A stretch of DNA of 64,000 nt. It comes from Elysia chlorotica (taxonomy: Eukaryota > Mollusca > Gastropoda > Plakobranchidae). The position numbers were made by a program, and so were the translations under genes. The DNA lies in NCBI GenBank assembly GCA_003991915.1, contig RQTK01000006.1, positions 722,254 to 786,253 on the forward strand, in the 5' to 3' direction. Below are positions 1 through 13,040 of the stretch, one piece after another. Position 1 is the stretch's first letter. Every line of letters starts with the position of its first letter. The notes beneath the pieces were generated by a model, which searched no databases, was not told the DNA's origin, and worked only from the letters and a program-made list of their open reading frames with translations.

Positions 1-285
1 TAATATTAAAATGTATATTTTTTTGTAAACTGTGACCGTTGTCTATGCGGATCTCGGATATGTTGACGTGTTTGATTGTTTTGCCTTGTATAGACCTGAA
101 TGGTTCATTTGTGAGTCTACATGAGTATTTTTCTGATCAATTTACTGTTAGCTGAATATAAATTACAAGATGGAAGGTTAGGCTAAAGAAAGTATTGCAG
201 TCTTTAGTTTTATAAACAGTGAGTCCACCACCAAAATTACTTCGGCCCTTGATGTGATTATAAATCTCTCAGTCATGGAAAAACT

Positions 286-625
286 GGATGCCTATCCAAC
301 CACAAAACAGATTAGTAAAGCTATCGACATCTTGGCGTCAGGTGAATCAGGTGAATCACCTTGTAGCGACAGAATACCCTCGGACCTTGTGAAGCATTTT
401 GCGTACCAGCAACGTCAGCAAACTATATGCTATTATGTTGAACGTACTCAGAATTAACGAGGATGCCTATCCAACCACAAAACAGATTAGTAAAGCTATC
501 GACATCTTGGCGTCAGGTGAATCACCTTGTAGCGACAGAATACCCTCGGACCTTGTGAAGCATTTTGCGTACCAGCAACGTCAGCAAACTATATGCTATT
601 ATGTTGAACGTACTCAGAATTAACG
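286..625 (+). mobile_element. LINE reverse-transcriptase fragment, tandemly duplicated
   Basis: Two copies, 286-460 and 461-625, are nearly identical. The first has one extra 9-bp GGTGAATCA-type unit. Each encodes ISKAIDILASGES-PCSDRIPSDLVKH, which resembles the AI-x-x-L-x-x-G-K-A-P-G-x-D-G-I-P segment before the palm of LINE reverse transcriptases. The key residues are changed (ES-PCSDR for KAPGSDG), and both copies stop at the same TAA, so this is debris. Confidence 0.55.
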
Positions 626-626
626 C

Positions 627-740
627 CCGACAGTTGTACGAGCTACCATACACAGACAGAGCGAGGATACCATGACTCCTGTCTCATCCGGTCACATTAT
701 ACTGACACTGGTCCATTCAGTAGAAGTATTGGAAGACTTC
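627..740 (-). mobile_element. SINE fragment (family with CTGTCTCAGCCGGTCAC core)
   Basis: GAGGATACCATGACTCCTGTCTCATCCGGTCAC and the flanking ACTGACACTGGTCCA match the body of copies at 5631-5895 and 44050-44292. The tRNA-like head is not recognisable here. It abuts the duplicated LINE fragment. Strand is given by the direction of the tRNA-like head in full copies. Confidence 0.6.
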
Positions 741-1070
741 CCTTCTAAACTCAATGCAGAATGCACGCAGTCATCTGTCAGATGTAGCATTATGAAGGCT
801 TACCACAGGACACGAGAGACTTAAAAATATCAGCTTTAAAAAAATCCTAAGAGAGATTTGTTAAAACTGAGAAAAGCAGATATGAATGACTGGAAAAAAG
901 ACAGAGGCAAACCACATTTTACGCATAAAACATATGTATTCAATGAGATATGTATGCATGTAGTCGAACAAATAAAAGAAGAAAGAGAGGCAAACTCAGA
1001 AAAAAAGATAATCAAAGAAGTAGGAATAGAAATATAGCGAATATAACAGACCATGACAGAGATAAAGATA

Positions 1071-1240
1071 TACATATATATATATATATAGAGAGAGAGA
1101 GGGATAAAGAGAGAGAAAGAGAGAGAGAGCAAGAGAGGAAGAGAAAGAGGGAGAGAGAGAGGGAGAGAGAGAAAGAGAGAGAGACAGACAGAGAGAGAGA
1201 GATAGAGGTAGGGAGAGGTAGCTGGATACACACAGAGAGA
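1071..1240 (+). repeat. AT then impure GA array
   Basis: A short (AT)n runs into interrupted GAGA/GAAAGA repeats. Open frames on both strands here are compositional. Confidence 0.9.
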
Positions 1241-1760
1241 CAAAGAAATAAAACAAGAAAAATATTCATGACAGGGGCAAGATTGGCCAATAAATCTTAC
1301 TTCATTATTCCACAGCCTCTCTCATGATATGTAGATTGAATTGAAAAGAATCAGTTTCTGCCTTGGTGTACGTTTTGGCCTTGAACTTATCGATTTCATA
1401 GGATGTTAACTAGAAACACAGATATCTAAGTCGCCTTAATCTATACATAGGAACACTCATTTATCCTCAAATATCAGGACTATGGCCTGCTTCTGATCTT
1501 AAAAACCTCTCTTTAAACAATAGAAAACGCAATGCAAAGCAGGCAATACAGATGAAGAATAAAATCCTTTTCACTGGCCCGTAAAAAAAAAAGAAAGCAT
1601 CCTCCCTGTAGACATAATTATTGCGTTCTCCACGCAAGCGAGCTCGTTGTTTGGACATTAAAAATACAATTTAGCGTCGCGTCTCTCGCTACATGTTACA
1701 TTGTTAGGTAGATTCCATTCGAGACTGGGCGAAATCTACAAGACTTGCATTTTCTACGCA

Positions 1761-1763
<3 letters not shown>

Positions 1764-1834
<71 letters not shown>
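1764..1834 (+). repeat. (GA)n microsatellite
   Basis: About 35 uninterrupted GA units. Confidence 0.97.
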
Positions 1835-1836
<2 letters not shown>

Positions 1837-2438
1837 ATTTGCAAAGGTTTTAAAAATCGTTGTGATGTATAGATCGCTCAAATTGCACTGAAGTGTCTGG
1901 TTTCATGCTCACGATGGGGCCACCAAGTTATGTATTGGTTGGGTCGGTCTCAGTTCAATGTTACCGGCTAAGACAAGAATCTGTTCTTGTCTGGCAGAGC
2001 GTAAAATTTGTTGTCAAGGACCTGTCGTCTTGCTCGGTCCCTCTACTGGATCTAGGAGACGTTTTCAAAGTTCATGTACTTAAGAGTGTTAGATTTGAAT
2101 TGAGTGGTTGAATTAGGTGCTCATTACTCTGGCAAAATAACACTTAAGCTAAAAATGTTACTTAAAACGCTTTCAACATTGATTACTTAACAACAACAAA
2201 AATGATAGTATGTATACCACACAAATAAGAACACACATAAAATGTTAAAGGATGCAGTAAAGTTTATTTGAGAAAGAAACAATTTATAAAAAAAAAACCA
2301 AGTAAATGGCCTTTGTAAATTAACATGGAATAAATAGAACAGCATGAATGAAGTTAAAAACAACCATTTAATGGATACAGCAAATACTATACCAAATCAT
2401 CAATGCCTTATGTATATAATTGTAAATGAAACCTTAAC

Positions 2439-2441
<3 letters not shown>

Positions 2442-2495
<54 letters not shown>
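2442..2495 (+). repeat. (CT)n microsatellite
   Basis: About 26 CT units, then impure CT. Confidence 0.97.
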
Positions 2496-2501
<6 letters not shown>

Positions 2502-2689
2502 GTGCCTCTCTTCATATGTGGTCAGGTTTTGGAGTCTCTACAAAAGTCCTCTTCTCATTAATTTCCCCAAGGTCCAGTTCCAATAGCAAAGACGAGGGTG
2601 TAGAGGAAGGACGCACTCCGTTCAAAGTTGTTGATTATTAGGTAGCAGAATCAGTGGTAATCCTGATTACTATTGATAAATAACATTTA

Positions 2690-2756
2690 CCATCTATGAC
2701 GCTTCTATTCTTTTTTGTATATATTTAATATAAAAGAATAGGAGCGTCATAGATGG
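2690..2756. repeat. Hairpin: 25-bp inverted repeat with 17-base loop
   Basis: Arms 2690-2714 and 2732-2756 (CCATCTATGACGCT-x-CTATTCTTTT and its complement) pair with one mismatch around an AT-rich loop. It looks like a small foldback element or a recent inverted duplication. No other copy was noticed. Confidence 0.85.
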
Positions 2757-2821
2757 TCTATAACTGTAAAAAAAACGCATATGCCTAAACAAAACTAAAA
2801 AAAATAGAATACTAAGCTTGA

Positions 2822-3108
2822 ACAGTTTGGTTGGTTAGTATCTTAACATGCTAAGTCAGCGACTAGGCTGTATCGCGGATGCTTCCTAATACTAACCTTT
2901 GTCAACTCTACGTGCTGCCTACAGTGACAACACGTGAATACCATGATTTCTGTCTTCAATGGTCTCGTCATACCAACACCGTCTAACCAGTAAAGGAAGA
3001 AACTCCATTTTTTTCAAATGTTGTAGAATCTATATCTTTGGGATTGAACCGGCGTTTTGCAAAATAGAAGCTCGGCTCTCTATCCCCTAAGCCATGACGC
3101 AGACATAT
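2822..3108 (-). mobile_element. tRNA-derived SINE copy
   Basis: The body has CTACGTGCTGCC, ATACCATGATTTCTGTCT and CAACACCGTCTAACCAG. Read on the minus strand the 3040-3105 end gives A box TGGCTTAGGGGATAGAG and B box GGTTCAATCCC, spaced as in a tRNA. Confidence 0.65.
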
Positions 3109-3860
3109 TGATTCACAGGATAGGGAAGAACATATTATTGACCCTTATAGAACTGTTCAATTTTGGGTTGAGAATTTAAGAACGCATGAATGAAATATGG
3201 TTATTGTATTAAACTGATAACGATTATGATTTAGGGAAAGGCTGTAGCAAAAGAAATTTTTATTCATATGGGACGCCTTTAATTTTTTTCAAAAACATGG
3301 ACTCATTTTCATAGAAAACCCACAAACTCTACTGGATTTAGAGATGTCTGAACTCGCTACAGCTTCATGGACTATACATTCAGTGTTCCAGTCACGAAAT
3401 TTCATAACAGCAACAATAACAGGAATTGTGCTGTTTTGACTTTAAAGCAATAATTAATTGGAGCCTCTTTTATGTGGAACCATCATGTTCTGTAAACAAA
3501 GTATAGAACAATAATTGGTCTCATGTTGAAGAAAAACTTGTTTGTGGCATTTCTTTTCAAAATGCTAGAGATTCTGAATAACGTGAAACACAAAGCTCTC
3601 CTATAATGAAATATACGACACGTGTATGTTAGGTAAGTAGCAGAACGGAGAGAACATTTTCAATCCACTCCTAATGAGCAGGTTAGAAATACATGAAGAC
3701 CAGTTGTTATACATGTAGATAGATCGAGGCCTCCATGTGAACTATTTTTGGAAGCCTCGATGTAGATATACAAGATGATGAGTAACCAACTGATTTTTGT
3801 GGTTATCACCTTGTCAGGTATATCGTCATAGAATTATCTTGTCTCACGCCAACCTTTCAC

Positions 3861-3990
3861 CTGAGAGAGAAAGAGAGAGAGACAGATAAAGAGGTATAAT
3901 TATGTGTATATATAAAGGTAGATAGAGAGGTCAAGAGAGAGAGAGGGGGGAAGAGAGAGGGGAGGGGGGGGAGAGGGAGAGGGGGAGACA
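3861..3990 (+). repeat. Purine-rich GA/G tract
   Basis: Interrupted GAGA with GGGGGG runs near 3946-3972. Confidence 0.9.
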
Positions 3991-4899
3991 AATAAAAAGG
4001 TGTGTTGAGCGAAGATAATATCTGGGGATACAAGCCTAACACCCTTAGGGGCATCGTTGGAGTTGTTTACAGCCCGACCAGGAGCTATTGCAAGAAACAG
4101 ATCACGTGGCAGGCCCAACAATGCACTTCGTTAACCCCATACGCTTGAAAAGGATATTTTACACCATGTGAATTCCAAGGAAATGAGGCAGTTGTGTGAA
4201 ATATAAGCTAACGATCCTGGTTGTGTTATATGGACCGGTGCTACTTTACTCATTTCCTGCGGCAGGTCTGTGCTCCGACGTTGATGGAGAAAGATGGGAG
4301 TGTTTGTTTGGTCCACCTCTGGACAGGTGTTGCTCTTCATCATTTAGACGGAAGCAGCCACGAAGATCTAGGGGTTTAATCGCTACGAGTAATGCTTAAA
4401 GCATTTAGTTCTATAAAGGAATCCTGGGGTTTGATCTTGATCGTATCAGTCTGAATTGGTCTCTACTGGTTTAGTCGATGTCAGAACATACATTATAATG
4501 TGCCGTGCTGATACAGAGCCCTAGAATCTCTGCTCTATCTCTGTGCGGCTCTAAGGTGAAATTTTACATCTAAATTGTGGGAACGATCCACACGATAGCT
4601 TACTATGTACCTACAATCAATGTTAAGAAACTGAAATGTAGACAAACCGTGGAGCGTGCACTCACCATTTGTCTTTTATCTAGTGTGTGTGTTCTTTGCC
4701 GCGTTTTTTTTTTGTGTGCAGCGTGACAAAATCATTTAGTTAAAAAATACATTTCTTATCTGGCCTTCATGGCAAATAAATAGTTATAAATGGGCTGCTG
4801 CCGTGACTTGAGCGAGCAAAATGAGTCTTACAATAGAGGAATAGATCCAATTATAACTTATCCTTTTTGGGATACAGCTCTACCAAGACACGTAATATC

Positions 4900-4902
<3 letters not shown>

Positions 4903-4939
<37 letters not shown>

Positions 4940-4970
4940 CTCTCTGTCTCTCTCTCTGTCTCTCTCTTTT
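4903..4970 (+). repeat. (CT)n microsatellite
   Basis: CT units with CTGT interruptions. Confidence 0.95.
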
Positions 4971-5627
4971 GTTCTCCCTATCTTCCTCTCGTTGTCTCTG
5001 TCCCTGCCTCGTTCCGTTAATCTCTTTGTATTGAAAGAATGTTTTCTTGACACCCTCAACGGCCACACGATCGCGCTTGACTATCGCCTATTTTGCTCGT
5101 GTTTCGTGAATTGACTTAAACGAACCTGTAATACGCATTGTTCCGATAAACGATGTTTTCTTAACACAAGCTTGATAATGGTCGTCCATCACTGAGAGCT
5201 AGATTTAGATAGTTTGTCTGCTGACTTGAAGTTTAATAGATCTGCCAGGGAGAGCGAGCGCAACAAACGTGTTTACGCTTCAAGATAGCGCTCCCTGTAA
5301 CCTTCGATCTTAAGAATTTCAGACAGAATCACAATACTGGAACAACACCATTAGAACGAAATGTCGCAATAATCTACTCAGAGACTGCGTGCTCCACTCT
5401 TGTGCTATGTATCTTTTCTGAAGGATCAGGACATTGAGTGAGAATAAAGACTGACATTTTCACCAAGGAGCTTGATGCGCTCTCTGATAATACTCTATTA
5501 AATGCTGAGTAACAAAATGTGCTCATATTGTATTGAATTCCCACTTATCACTCACTGTGTTCATTATGTATTTAATACGAACACGGCACTGCGCTATAAT
5601 CGTTACTTTGTTCTGCGTTTCACAGGG

Positions 5628-5897
5628 TTTAGTTGAGTTGGACGTTTAACGTCAAGCATAAGCACTAAATAGGCTATATTGTGGATGCGTTCCAAGTCTA
5701 TCGTCTGACAATTTAACTTGCTACCACATAGAGACAATACGGGGAAGCCGTGACTCCTGTCTCAGCCGATCACGATATATACTGTCACTGACCCAACCAG
5801 GAGGGGACGAAACTGAACAAATGATTATATGACTGATGTTGGGTTTCGAACCGATTGAAAGACGAACACTTAACCACTTGCGCCAGTTCGCCCTCAG
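5628..5897 (-). mobile_element. tRNA-derived SINE copy, near full length
   Basis: On the minus strand the 5845-5895 head has A box TGGCGCAAGTGG and B box GGTTCGAAACC. The body follows with TGACCCAACCAG, GACTCCTGTCTCAGCCG, TCTGACAATT and TAGGCTATATTGTGGATGC on the plus strand, ending near GTTGAGTTGGACGTTTAACG. It is one of the two best copies for defining the family. Confidence 0.7.
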
Positions 5898-6054
5898 TTT
5901 AAACGGGCAATTCACTTAATCACCAGAACATTGTCCTGTGCATGGGATTGAAAGTAATAAAACCAGGCTCGAACCTTTACCTCTTAAAAAGTGTACAGAA
6001 CCTCATAAATTTATCTTCCTTTTCGTTAATGTAAGACATGAAGAAAATAGCTCC

Positions 6055-6057
<3 letters not shown>

Positions 6058-6116
<59 letters not shown>

Positions 6117-6158
6117 ATATCTATCGATCTATATATCTATCTATCTACATATCTATCT
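6058..6158 (+). repeat. (CT)n joined to (ATCT)n
   Basis: About 26 CT units pass into ATCTATCT/TATA repeats, a compound microsatellite. Confidence 0.95.
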
Positions 6159-7840
6159 GAAGTACTACCCTCCCCACTTCGGGTACATGTGATTACTACT
6201 TCTCTTACTCTCTACTTCTACGTTGATTGCAGGTCAAAGACTAGATCGTTATAACGTATGGTGGCGTTCCTAAATGAGAGTTTACACTCTGAGCTTGTTT
6301 GAGTATGTACAGTCAGGTTCAATGCCCACTGCTGCCTAACTACAGAGCGGTATAACACACACTAAGAAGGTAGGACAACTGACAAGGATAGAACTCAGTT
6401 AAAAGAAACTTTTAAGTTACCACAAAAATCTATTCCTTTATTACAACAGAAGATCAATTCTTAAAGTCAACACATCAGAGCAAAAGAAACACAGGTTAAA
6501 TTGAACAGATAGTAAGGTTTCGATAGTGAATCAAAACAGAAATAATCGAAATGGAAAGTACATGGATAGATATTACATAATACCTAAATCAAGAACATGC
6601 TCAAAGGAATAGGCCAAAACTAATGACAAAAAATAAATGCCAAAAATAATGCGCAGTGCTTAGTCAACCCAAAGTGACACAATACTCTCCGAAGGATAAA
6701 CAAACTTGAAATAGGAAGTAACTTCAATGGAAAATAAAACTGTAGATAATCCAAAACACCACTGCAGCTCCAACATACAGTATGAAACTAAAAGAAAATA
6801 CGTATAAATGTCCAAGCAGGAGAAATTGGAAATCACATTGTGGCACCCACACAGAACGGACACGTCCTCAGTGATGATTCCAGTGGTACTGATCTAGCTT
6901 CCACAGAGACCTCACTTTAATACAGAAATTTAGCGGCAAAATGTCCGCGGATGGAAGGGAACACCGGGAGCGCTCTGTACCCCCGGACTTGCCAAGAGTC
7001 CCCCAGAAACTCAGGGAACTGGGGAAACAGCGCTGCCACGGTTTCGGGGCCACGATCACGAGTCTCCCAGTACCTACCAACAACTAAGACAATTCTACGT
7101 TTCCCTAGATTTCCAAAATCAAAAGGAAAAAGCGACACGAGAAACTCAACGATCGAAACAAAGTTTCCCCAATCAAACGAAACGCATGCCGAAGTATAGC
7201 GGCTATTACGTGGTTGGAGGAAAATAGAGAAATACGTTAGGCTAGAGAGAGAGGGAGAGGAGAGATAGAGAATTATTAATGAATAAACTACATAAATCAA
7301 AAGAATGGTGAGTCGCACTCCTTAGATATCCATATGTATGAATTAAAAACAAGATATAATACGTTGTAATCCCGAAGACACGATGGGTCTAGTCTGATGG
7401 TAGCGAGAAAATGAACGATATGGACGGCTCCGTTTTCTCTTGAGATGGTTAAGACCTGTGAACTCAGGGTTACTGACGAGAACCGAAAAACGCAGAGATG
7501 GAATGACGGGTGTCTAGGTACATACAGATAGATCGATCAATAAATATTAATAAGCTATCGGGCAAGCTATCAAGTGCATGTACCATAAACCTAATAACAC
7601 TAACACGATGTGCATTCCTGAGCGTAGCGGTCGCCCGGGAAATACTTAAAGGAAAACATTCAGGAATTTTTTTTTTATCAATGTTTATTTTTCCTGGAAT
7701 TGGATTGTACGACACATTTACTTGGTGACGAAATTTGTTTTTCCTAATGATGTACTTTAATCAGCCACATATAGCTACACATTTTTGATGACTTATAGTC
7801 GTAAAAATGTGTACTGGTAAAGAAAACTATTTCAGAATAT

Positions 7841-7867
7841 GAAGAAGGAGAAGAAGAAGATGAAGAA

Positions 7868-7902
<35 letters not shown>

Positions 7903-8033
7903 AGAAGAAGAAGAAGAAGAAGAAGAAGAAGAAGAAGAAGAAGAAGAAGAAGAAGAAGAAGAAGAAGAAGAAGAAGAAGAAGAAGAAGAAGAAGAAGAAG
8001 AAGAAGAAGAAGAAGAAGAAGAAGAAGAAGAAG
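7841..8033 (+). repeat. (GAA)n microsatellite, ~190 bp
   Basis: Nearly pure GAA/AAG for about 55 units after an impure start. Long GAA tracts can form triplex DNA (family knowledge). Poly-Lys and poly-Leu frames here are artefacts. Confidence 0.97.
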
Positions 8034-10543
8034 GTTATACAGTTTGGAAATATTTCTCAACATGAAAGGTATAACATCGGAGTTGCCAAGCATGTTTTAT
8101 TTACTGTACAGAAGAAGCCATTGTAATAAAGGGGGGAAATATTTTTAAAAATTTAATTCACTCTTTTCTCTTTTGTTGTTAAAATGGAAAAGGTGGCTAT
8201 TTTATGATACATGTCGTAACTGATTGTCACTTCAAAACACAAAAATAGCATAGGCGGCCATTCAATATGTTTTCTTTCGGGGCAGATGTTAGATTGTGGC
8301 TATATCGCCATTGGCTACAGGCACCTTTCAAATAGAACCACTCGTCCAAAACCCGTTCTCGTGTCCGGAATTTCATGCTATCTCACAGAATCCATAGGAA
8401 GTTGTTGTTTATGTTTAGTCAATTCTAACAATATTTTTTTAGCATTTTTATAACCTCCCAGATCATTTGAGCTAAAAATACAGGTTTTAAAATATTTTGT
8501 TAGCAATGGGCTTCTTTCTTGGAGGTCACCAATTCGATTCCAGGATAAAACAAGTTATTTGTCGATTTTTGTCATCAACAGTTACTGGTTGGGCCGTTGT
8601 CAGTATAATCTTACAGGCTAATTTAAGAGCCCTGGTACCCCCATTTCGTCTGGATATTGCAACACGTAAATTGTTAGATGCCAGTCTTGGAATTCGATTG
8701 CAATATAACTTCACTGTTGCTTTAATGCGTTAAGAAATCAAAGCCCTAAAATAGTTGTCAGTAGGTGAGATCCCAAGTAAAGATAATTCCCAATTCTCCC
8801 TGGTATACTATATTTAGATTCCTTGGCAATGTTTAGCTCTCTGCCCTTTGGCCATTTTTTTACTGTTTAAACTCTTGCACTTTTTTCGGTTGTGCTCATT
8901 ACCATCGGGGGTATCGACATTTTCTTTTGACCTTCCATAAACGTATCAGAGCCTTAGGTGGAGAAGTACACATTGGCTTAATTTGCTGTTGTTACTCAAG
9001 CTTTTGGCAGGCGCCTGAATAGAAAATTAGAATAGAATTAAAAGGGACACCTAGTTTAAGACTATTTCTAGGCAAGTCCGTGCTTAATAATAAAAGAAAA
9101 AGATCACCGTGCGACTCCCGCATCCGTTTTGTCAAATTGCACCAACTGTTAGGCGGTATTAATAGCACTGTGGAGACAGCATGATGTGCATAACTGGTGT
9201 GTTGATTGATTGAACGAATAACCGTGTCTTTCTATAAATAACCTAGTTGTTAAATCGGGTAGACTTGTCTAGAGTTTTTTTGTTGGTTCACAATTTCAGC
9301 GAGCTTGTCATAGGGCAAAGTCATAAGTCTTGTTTTTTCCCATTTAAACTCAGAGCCGCGTTGATAATATTATTATATCATTTTATAAAGTGATACCGTT
9401 AGCTGATCCATCTACATGTTAATACCCTTGGATACCAGCACGATAATTCTTTATAAGCTTTGATAATTCTTTATATTAATCATAATATTTAAACTTAACA
9501 AACATCTGGTACTATTTAAGAAATTCCAAAAATGTGGAAAAAGTGCCTAATGTAGCAAAAACGTTCAAATAGTAGTTTGTACAGCTGATCCTGGATGGCA
9601 ACAAAACAGTATAATAATTAGTTAACATTTTATTACAGTACACGAGGGAAGGGTTTCATTTTAAGCGATACAATTGCGGACTCTAAAATTACTCTAAAAA
9701 CTAAAACTGATAGAAACTTTCGGAATCATTTCCTGGTTTTATACAATGCAAGATGCCGCTGCTAAGTGTCTGTTCCCACTTGGAGCCGACAGTGCAGGTT
9801 TCAGATGGCGAGCTATAATTATTTGTTCCAGGTCACCCTGTATTACATCCCAACAATTGATTCTGTTGTGAAATCGCCGTGAAAAGCCAGACACCAGCAT
9901 CTAAGCCTATTGCTGCTTCCATGGGGGACTAAATAGTCCAAGCAAAGTTTCCTATTGTATGATGGATTGTTTTGCTTCCGAGATGTTTCCAGTGTAGGCG
10001 GTCTGAGAAACCTGATCGTGATTTTCAAAGAAGTCAAATGCAGTTGAATTCGAAAAAAGTCAATTACTGGGTTTTCTGAGAGGGGTTTGAAAAAGAACGA
10101 ATACCTAAACAAGGTAGGCATTAAAAAAAAAGGTGGTTTTCCTGTAATTAGAAGCTGTTAATATAAGACGAGCTCAGTATTTCTGACGTTGCTGTTGATT
10201 CGTTTCTATCTTTTATACAACACTTTTTTTTTATTTGCCTCAAATATTAAGTCTGGATCTCATTGAACTACTTGATTAAATAAAATAGTTCTTTTGCTAG
10301 CGTACCTTCATCATGAGGAGTATAAAACATTATGTATCAAAAATGTGTCCCAATATTGTTATATCTTTATCTCATTATAGTGATTATTGTACAGGGTTAT
10401 TAGTTAATTTGTTGCCCTTGAAAACAGATGAAAAAATAATATACACTGTACTATATTTCGGATTTGTTGTCACACATTTTAGGCCTTTCTCTCCATACAA
10501 ATTTAACAAACCAAAAGGTCTAGAGACACAGGCATTGGTGAAG

Positions 10544-10545
<2 letters not shown>

Positions 10546-10619
<74 letters not shown>
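10546..10619 (+). repeat. (GA)n microsatellite
   Basis: About 36 GA units. Confidence 0.97.
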
Positions 10620-10624
<5 letters not shown>

Positions 10625-12236
10625 GGAGAGACACGAAGAGGCACACAGACCGACCTGGAGCGACGAGAGTGTAGCGAAAAATAGTGAATTATGTAGAGAC
10701 TAGAAACTGATTATCATAAGATATATATTAATCCTTCTTTCTTCTCCCGTTTTGCGCCATACAGAGTGCTGTGTTGCATGTGAACATTCAATCAGGTTAT
10801 GCGCCCTTGCCGCCCGTGATAACTACATTGGCGTGGGCAGGGCAACAAGATGGGGTTTTCCACTCGCCGACCTCATCAGCTCTCCAAACGAACTTCGCCG
10901 CTCTTAGCTGGCCCTGCTGATGAATGCACCTATCTGCTTTAAGGGGTTTTTCCCTTGCATTTTGGATTGCAGCGCTTTTCCAGAACAAAGGGGACATAGG
11001 GCCTACACTTTGTCTCTCGAGAAAGAAACAGATAATGTCATTTTTAGTACCACGTATAACGTAATCCGAACTGTAGGCATACTTTATTCCTTAAACCAAA
11101 AAATAAATACATTGACATGTTATGCAGAAACCGAAACAGGTTAGAAAATTCAAAGTTATCCTTGATTTTCAAAGAAAATACTGTCTATTTGACGTGGTGC
11201 CCTTCATTGTTTTAGTTTTGTACATTCAGGCATAATCGATATTGAATTACACAAATTCTTTTTCTTTTTTAGAAAAAAAAAAAGAAATACTGATGGAAAA
11301 AGAGCAGTAATTACTGATTTGGCGAAAGTATGTTTAAGATGTTTTCCTTATTAATAATTTAGGCTGGTCGGGAAGGCAAACCCTTTGACTCTACTCTTAG
11401 ATCGAAGATCTCTAAATGTGTTGCTTAAAGGTTAGAGTAAATGACAAGTTCATGAAAATCTTAGGGTATATATTCTACCGCAGTAACATAACAGAAAAGA
11501 GATAGGTATCAATCTGTAGTTTTCTTTCCTTTTTTTCTCTTTCTTCCTTTATTTTATTCTATACCACTCTCGCTCTGGCAGTATTTCTCTATTTCTCAAC
11601 ATTCTGTTTCTATCTCCTCAATCTCCAATAACTACCTTATTTCTCTATTCTTTCTATCTACCTCTCTCTTTCTCTCTTTTACTCTCTCTCCCTCCCCTCA
11701 TTATTACCAGGAAGCAGAACCGCTCAAGTATTTGTCGCTTAAAGCATTGCCAGACCCAAAACTAACTAAAAAAAGGACTATTTTCACCCTTTGCAAAAAC
11801 TTAAACGAAGGCCCAGAAACGGATGAACTGGTCAGATTCCAAACTCTCCTCTTCTTTCACCCAAAGTGCTCGTGTGTTTTTTTTCCTGCATTCTGCAACA
11901 TCCAATCCAGAACTTTAAAAAAGTTATTTTTTCTCAAGAATCACAGTCAGTTCCTATCGACATTGGAAAAAAATTTCTAACCAAAGTGGTTCTTTTCATG
12001 TCCTCTTTCTTATTCGTCCTTCGGCTAGCGTAAACGTTCCTCTCTTTGCGTTTCTTCTCATCCTGCTTACGCTTGTTTGATGGGTCGAATATTACACTGG
12101 TACCCACTTTATCTGTGTATCCGCAGCCTACTTCTTTCTTCTAGGTTTATCACTATTACCTATAATGCGCTCATTTACTCTCTCCGTGATTTCGGTTTCT
12201 GTAAGGTATTTTTTAAACTCTAAACACCCAATCTTT

Positions 12237-12238
<2 letters not shown>

Positions 12239-12289
<51 letters not shown>

Positions 12290-12300
12290 CTATATCTCTC
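12239..12300 (+). repeat. (CT)n microsatellite
   Basis: About 24 CT units inside a longer pyrimidine-rich stretch (11520-12560). Confidence 0.95.
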
Positions 12301-12974
12301 TGTGTCTCTCTTTATTATCACTACCATTCTAAGTTACTCTATATTTGCCAACTTATCGCAGTCGTTTTTTTTGTTACAATCTAAACAAACCTCTTTTAAA
12401 TTGATCAACTCTTTTTGTATGTTTCTGTCTCTCAGTCTCTGCCTCGCTTCCTTCTTTGTATTTCTCTCCTTCTAGGTCTCTGTCTCTCTTACTCTTTCTC
12501 ACTCACTTTCTATGTTAAATTTACGCACTACTCTTCTGTCTCTATCTTAAACTTCTTTTAGCCAGCCGCTTCTTCTCTATCGCCCCCCCCCCTATTGTGG
12601 CTGGACCTGCTATTGCCGTGAGCTGGCTCCCCCGGGTTCATTGAGAGGCTGTCACTCACCCAGCCCAGAGTCCTACTAATCGTAAAAGCAATCTCCTTCC
12701 GTTCCTGGACCCCTCTTGTGCACAGGACGGGCCTGGGGATATTTAAGGAATACCACTCTTCTTACCAAACCCCATCCCTTTCCTACTCTAATCTCGACAT
12801 TTTGCTTCATACGAAACCGCATTTGACTCAGTTTTTTTCTAGTGAAAGGATCTACCTACTTTATTTTTTTTGTCCCTTGCTTAGCTCACATCTACTTAAA
12901 TAGAACCTCCTCTTTTCGCTATGCCAGAACTTCTTATTCTTTTAAAGTGGAATGGTTACTTCGGTTTAGAACTG

Positions 12975-13040
12975 GTTTGGCTCAATAAGATGCTACGTAC
13001 TCTCCAGAGGTGCGGGTTCGACACCTTCCCTCTCCATACC
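12975..13040 (+). mobile_element. tRNA-like SINE head, degenerate
   Basis: TTGGCTCAATAAGATGC resembles an A box and GGGTTCGACACC a B box, in tRNA-like spacing. The body downstream is not recognised. Confidence 0.4.

Larger units (their letters stand above)
3110..5627. other. Intergenic, no gene seen
   Basis: AT-rich sequence with the tracts listed and a small imperfect hairpin at 3725-3765 (ATCGAGGC...GCCTCGAT). Open frames are short and without family features. Confidence 0.7.
6159..12238. other. Intergenic, no gene seen
   Basis: It holds an unassigned GC-richer block at 6940-7180, a degenerate tRNA-like word (ATTCGATTCC) at 8532 and another GC-richer block at 10795-11000. I could not match either block to a family. 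Confidence 0.65.

Noticed and set aside
836-1327. Ser/Leu- and Arg/Glu-rich frames
   Set aside because: Translation of the impure GA array.
7827-8126. Poly-Lys and poly-Leu frames
   Set aside because: Translation of the GAA array only.
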